The notes beneath the pieces are model-generated. The model did no database searches. It had not been told where the DNA came from and saw only the letters and a program-made list of their open reading frames with translations. Position numbers and translations under genes: made by a program. This document shows positions 61,514 through 64,000 of a DNA stretch of 64,000 nucleotides, in pieces. The stretch is from an uncultured Armatimonadota bacterium (lineage in GTDB: Bacteria; Armatimonadota; Fimbriimonadia; Fimbriimonadales; Fimbriimonadaceae). The DNA lies in contig CAIYLG010000029.1 of the NCBI GenBank assembly GCA_903927025.1, positions 1 to 64,000 of the forward strand. The letters run 5' to 3'. Position 1 is the first letter of the stretch. Every line of letters begins with the position of its first letter.

Positions 61514-61956
61514 TGGGCGCGGATAGCCTGGATCAGTTTGGGCCCAACTCCCTGCACTTCCTTAAGCACCTCTGATCGATCAGCTTCCTGGAGCTTTGCA
61601 AAGCTATCGATTCCGTACTCCTGGAAGAGTTTTCGCGCTGTTTTCGCGCCCAGTCCAGGGATGCGTACCAGTTCCAGCACGGTGATCGGAGCCTGTTCCT
61701 CCCATTCCTTCTGCTTCGAACTGACACCCGAGTCCAAGATTTCGCGGATGTACTGCGCGACAAGCTTTCCAACGCCAGGAATCTCGGTGAGGCGTCCCTC
61801 CTGGCGGAGCTGCATCACGGGCTCCGGCATCTTTTCAATCATTCGCGCAATCTGGGTGTACCGAGTGGCGTGCGACTCTTCATAGCCTGCGATGATCAAA
61901 AAGTCGCGGAGGTCCTTCAGCCTGCTGGCCAGTTCAGCGTTGGTCATGTTCAGCAT
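61495..61956 (-). CDS. Stand-alone helix-hairpin-helix protein, PolX N-terminal-like
   Basis: The 153-residue protein resembles only the first part of bacterial family-X DNA polymerases. It has an 8-kDa-like domain (TNAELASRLKDLRDFLIIAGY, HATRYTQIARMIEKMP) and two helix-hairpin-helix motifs (LTEIPGVGKLVAQYI and LVRIPGLGAKTARKL), with a third GVGPKLIQAI near the end. The polymerase and PHP phosphatase domains are absent, and the stop is clean, with no continuing frame. It likely binds gapped or nicked DNA without a catalytic centre. ATG 61947 is an alternative start. Confidence 0.78.
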   Translation of the reverse strand: MLNMTNAELASRLKDLRDFLIIAGYEESHATRYTQIARMIEKMPEPVMQLRQEGRLTEIPGVGKLVAQYIREILDSGVSSKQKEWEEQAPITVLELVRIPGLGAKTARKLFQEYGIDSFAKLQEADRSEVLKEVQGVGPKLIQAIRAHQPSSE

Positions 61957-62070
61957 TTTGACTCACAAGGATACAGACCTCGCAAATGTTCTGTTCTAAC
62001 GGAAATCTGTGGATCTGGAGAAGTTCTCGGGCTCTCCAAGAACGTGTTCTAAGCCATACTTTTTCAACTA

Positions 62071-63423
62071 ATGCCTTTCTCAGAGAACTTCCAGTGGGGT
62101 GTCGCAACCGCCTCCTACCAAATCGAAGGTGCGCCTTATAAAGTCGGTGGCGGCCGAAGTGTGTGGGATATGTTCTGCGAGCGCCCGGGCGCCATTAACG
62201 ATCGTTCCAACGGAGACGTTGCCTGCGATCACTACAATCGATATCGCGAAGATGCTGCGATGATGAAGACGTTGGGGATCCCCAACTACCGGCTCTCCAT
62301 CTCCTGGCCCCGTGTGATTCCCGATGGAATCGGAGCGATCAGCCAAGAGGGTCTCAGCTACTATGATCGTCTTCTTGATTCGCTGTTGGAGAACGAAATA
62401 CAGCCTCATGTGACCCTGTTCCACTGGGACATGCCCTATGAGCTCTACTTGAAGGGCGGCTGGCTTAATCGCGATTCCGCTGACTGGTTTGCCGAATATT
62501 CGCAGGTCGTCGTGGATAAGCTGCAGGACCGCGTTGCCAGTTGGATGACCCTCAACGAGCCACAGTGCTTTATTGGCCTCGGGCTTCAATCCGCACTGCA
62601 TGCTCCGGGAGATCGACTCAATTTCAAGGAAGTGCTGCTTGCCGGCCATCACGCCATGCTGGCTCACGGTAAATCTGTCCAGGTGATTCGAGCACGAAGC
62701 GAGAAGCCAACTCGAGTTGGCTGGGCACCGGTAGGCGCTCCGAAGATTCCGTTGACCAACTCGCCAGAGGACATCGAGGCCGCTCGCAAGGCGACCTTTA
62801 ACGTCACACAGAAGACGGTTTGGAGCAACGCCTGGTGGAACGACCCCGTGTTCTTTGGACATTATCCAGAGGACGAAATGGCCGTCTTTGGCTCAGATGT
62901 GCCTACCCCGAGGGCAGGCGATATGGAGACGATCTGCCAGCCGCTCGACTTCTACGGGGCAAATATCTACAATGGAGATTCGATCAAGGCGGATCCCAAC
63001 ACAGGTGCGCCAGTTGAGGTGGAGCATCCGCTGGGAATGGCACGGACCATCTATCACTGGGCGGTTACGCCAGACGCGCTGTATTGGGGGCCCAAGTTCT
63101 TCTATGAGCGCTATGGCAAGCCAATCGTGGTCACGGAGAACGGCCTCGGCCTTTCTGACTGGATCGCTCTGGATGGCAAGGTTCACGATCCGCAGCGAAT
63201 CGACTTCCTCTCTCGCTACCTGTTGTCCTTGGAGCGAGCCGCAGATGATGGAGTGCCAATCGACGGCTACTTCCAGTGGTCGCTGATGGACAACTTCGAG
63301 TGGTACGAAGGGTATCGGTTCCGGTTCGGCCTCGTTTATGTGGACTACCAGACTCAGGAGCGCACTCCAAAGGACAGCGCCTACTGGTATCGGGACGTCA
63401 TTAAGCGAAACGGCGTCAACTAG
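62071..63423 (+). CDS. GH1 beta-glucosidase
   Basis: The 450-residue cytosolic protein is a typical GH1 enzyme. It has the N-terminal FQWGVATASYQIEG (7-20), the acid/base E163 in TLNEPQCF and the nucleophile E356 in VVTENGLG. The substrate-site aromatic block GYFQWSLMDNFEWYEGY is near the end. It hydrolyses cello-oligosaccharides or other beta-glucosides, finishing the degradation begun by GH44 and related enzymes. No signal peptide and no PTS partner, so non-phosphorylated substrates are expected. Strong terminator follows. Confidence 0.95.
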   Translation: MPFSENFQWGVATASYQIEGAPYKVGGGRSVWDMFCERPGAINDRSNGDVACDHYNRYREDAAMMKTLGIPNYRLSISWPRVIPDGIGAISQEGLSYYDRLLDSLLENEIQPHVTLFHWDMPYELYLKGGWLNRDSADWFAEYSQVVVDKLQDRVASWMTLNEPQCFIGLGLQSALHAPGDRLNFKEVLLAGHHAMLAHGKSVQVIRARSEKPTRVGWAPVGAPKIPLTNSPEDIEAARKATFNVTQKTVWSNAWWNDPVFFGHYPEDEMAVFGSDVPTPRAGDMETICQPLDFYGANIYNGDSIKADPNTGAPVEVEHPLGMARTIYHWAVTPDALYWGPKFFYERYGKPIVVTENGLGLSDWIALDGKVHDPQRIDFLSRYLLSLERAADDGVPIDGYFQWSLMDNFEWYEGYRFRFGLVYVDYQTQERTPKDSAYWYRDVIKRNGVN

Positions 63424-63437
63424 GCGATCCTTTCTTC

Positions 63438-63473
63438 GGAGCCGGTGGTCGAGAGATCACCGGCTCCTTTTTT
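63438..63473 (+). terminator. Rho-independent terminator after GH1
   Basis: GGAGCCGGTG and CACCGGCTCC form a perfect 10-bp stem with a ten-base loop followed by six T. It also ends close to the convergent cyclic-nucleotide-binding gene. Confidence 0.9.
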
Positions 63474-63475
63474 GT

Positions 63476-63949
63476 CTAGTCGCGTAGTGCCCATGCTTCG
63501 TGGGCGTTGTCCATCAGCGAGTCAAGCAGGTGGTCTGCACTTCGGAGGCGAGCACATACGACCCGGGTTAGGTTCGCAAGGATATAGAACCCAAACTCGT
63601 GGTCTGAACACATCGCCTTTCTGAGCTCCTGAGCGGGAAACTTGAGCGCATAGACCGAACCGTTCGCAATCGCATTTGCCGCCCTTGGCTGCGCATCGAG
63701 AAAGGCCAGTTCGCCAAGCACTGTGCCCGCAGAGGCGTCGTAAAACTTGTCGCCGTCGTCAGTAAGCACATTGGCATGTCCCTCTAGGATTACGTAGAGG
63801 TCAGCATCAGTGCCGTTATGCTTGATGATCTGATGTCCGTTTTGGAAGAAAACGGGCTGGGCAAGTGAGCAGAGCTTTTGAAAGTGCTCTGGTTTAAGCT
63901 TGTAGGTAAGGCAGTTTTCGGCGAGTGCAGTCAGGTCTTGGGGTGTCAT
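63476..63949 (-). CDS. Cyclic-nucleotide-binding-domain protein
   Basis: The 157-residue protein is a single cNMP-binding domain with the phosphate-binding cassette VLGELAFLDAQPRAANAIA near 81-99. The Glu and Arg that contact the ribose and phosphate in CRP-type domains are present. The usual DNA-binding winged helix of CRP/FNR regulators is missing and no enzyme is attached. It may act as a regulatory subunit or adaptor for cAMP-type signals. GGAGGAG lies 11 bases upstream of the start. Confidence 0.85.
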   Translation of the reverse strand: MTPQDLTALAENCLTYKLKPEHFQKLCSLAQPVFFQNGHQIIKHNGTDADLYVILEGHANVLTDDGDKFYDASAGTVLGELAFLDAQPRAANAIANGSVYALKFPAQELRKAMCSDHEFGFYILANLTRVVCARLRSADHLLDSLMDNAHEAWALRD

Positions 63950-64000
63950 GGCTTGGGCGGCTCCTCCAAGGAGTTCCAGCCGTTTTACCCCGTTCGCCTG

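Noticed and set aside
1-64000. tRNA, rRNA, CRISPR, insertion sequences, prophage
   Set aside because: Intergenic stretches are short and were scanned by eye; no cloverleaf, repeat array, transposase or terminal inverted repeat was recognised. A covariance-model search could still find small RNAs.

Overview
The window looks like the chromosome of a free-living, glycan-degrading Gram-negative-type bacterium. Gene style suggests Armatimonadota, possibly a Fimbriimonas relative. This is inference from secreted glycoside hydrolases, an H-X9-DG (DUF1559-type) protein, a secretin, frequent TTG starts and about 55 % GC by eye. No rRNA, tRNA, CRISPR array, transposase, integrase or phage gene was seen, so this is ordinary chromosome.

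Layout. 0-4 kb: end of a pilin-like gene with a strong terminator, a Tat-exported intradiol dioxygenase-like protein, and a coupled pair of membrane proteins that resemble M48 peptidases without the zinc site. 4-14 kb: gamma-glutamyltransferase, GH44, an SGNH hydrolase, GH52, an NTF2-like/H-X9-DG protein, a DUF481-like barrel and a GH74-like propeller. 14-18 kb: FAD monooxygenase, an EAL protein with two catalytic residues replaced, and a CPA2 antiporter. 18-25.5 kb: a YtfQRT/YjfF-type sugar ABC transporter facing a bifunctional fucokinase/GDP-fucose pyrophosphorylase. 25.5-32.7 kb: secreted proteins, a sulfotransferase-like protein, an FGE-fold protein, guanine deaminase and a GH29 alpha-L-fucosidase. 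32.7-40 kb: RF3, fasciclin protein, ceramidase-like protein, DgoD-like dehydratase, CDF transporter. 40-47 kb: a complete RND efflux operon (adaptor, pump, MarR regulator, TolC). 47-54.6 kb: LacI regulator, spermidine synthase, a three-gene envelope operon and a GH36 enzyme. 54.8-58.6 kb: a secreted subunit-like protein, an Ig-like/chaperone-like protein and a secretin in one operon. 58.6-64 kb: class II aldolase, amidase, a small conserved protein, a stand-alone PolX-type HhH protein, GH1 beta-glucosidase and a cyclic-nucleotide-binding protein.

Together the genes suggest a life on plant or algal polysaccharides: xylan/xyloglucan/cellulose (GH44, GH52, GH74, GH1), galactosides (GH36) and fucosylated glycans (GH29, sugar importer, Fkp, class II aldolase). 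They are scattered single genes, not one utilisation locus. The best candidate for an undescribed system is the subunit / chaperone-like / secretin operon at 54.8-58.6 kb. Other points to examine are the paired M48 pseudo-peptidases, the altered EAL domain, and a recurrent promoter layout (a TANNNT box 6-9 nt before ATG, no Shine-Dalgarno) that implies leaderless mRNAs.
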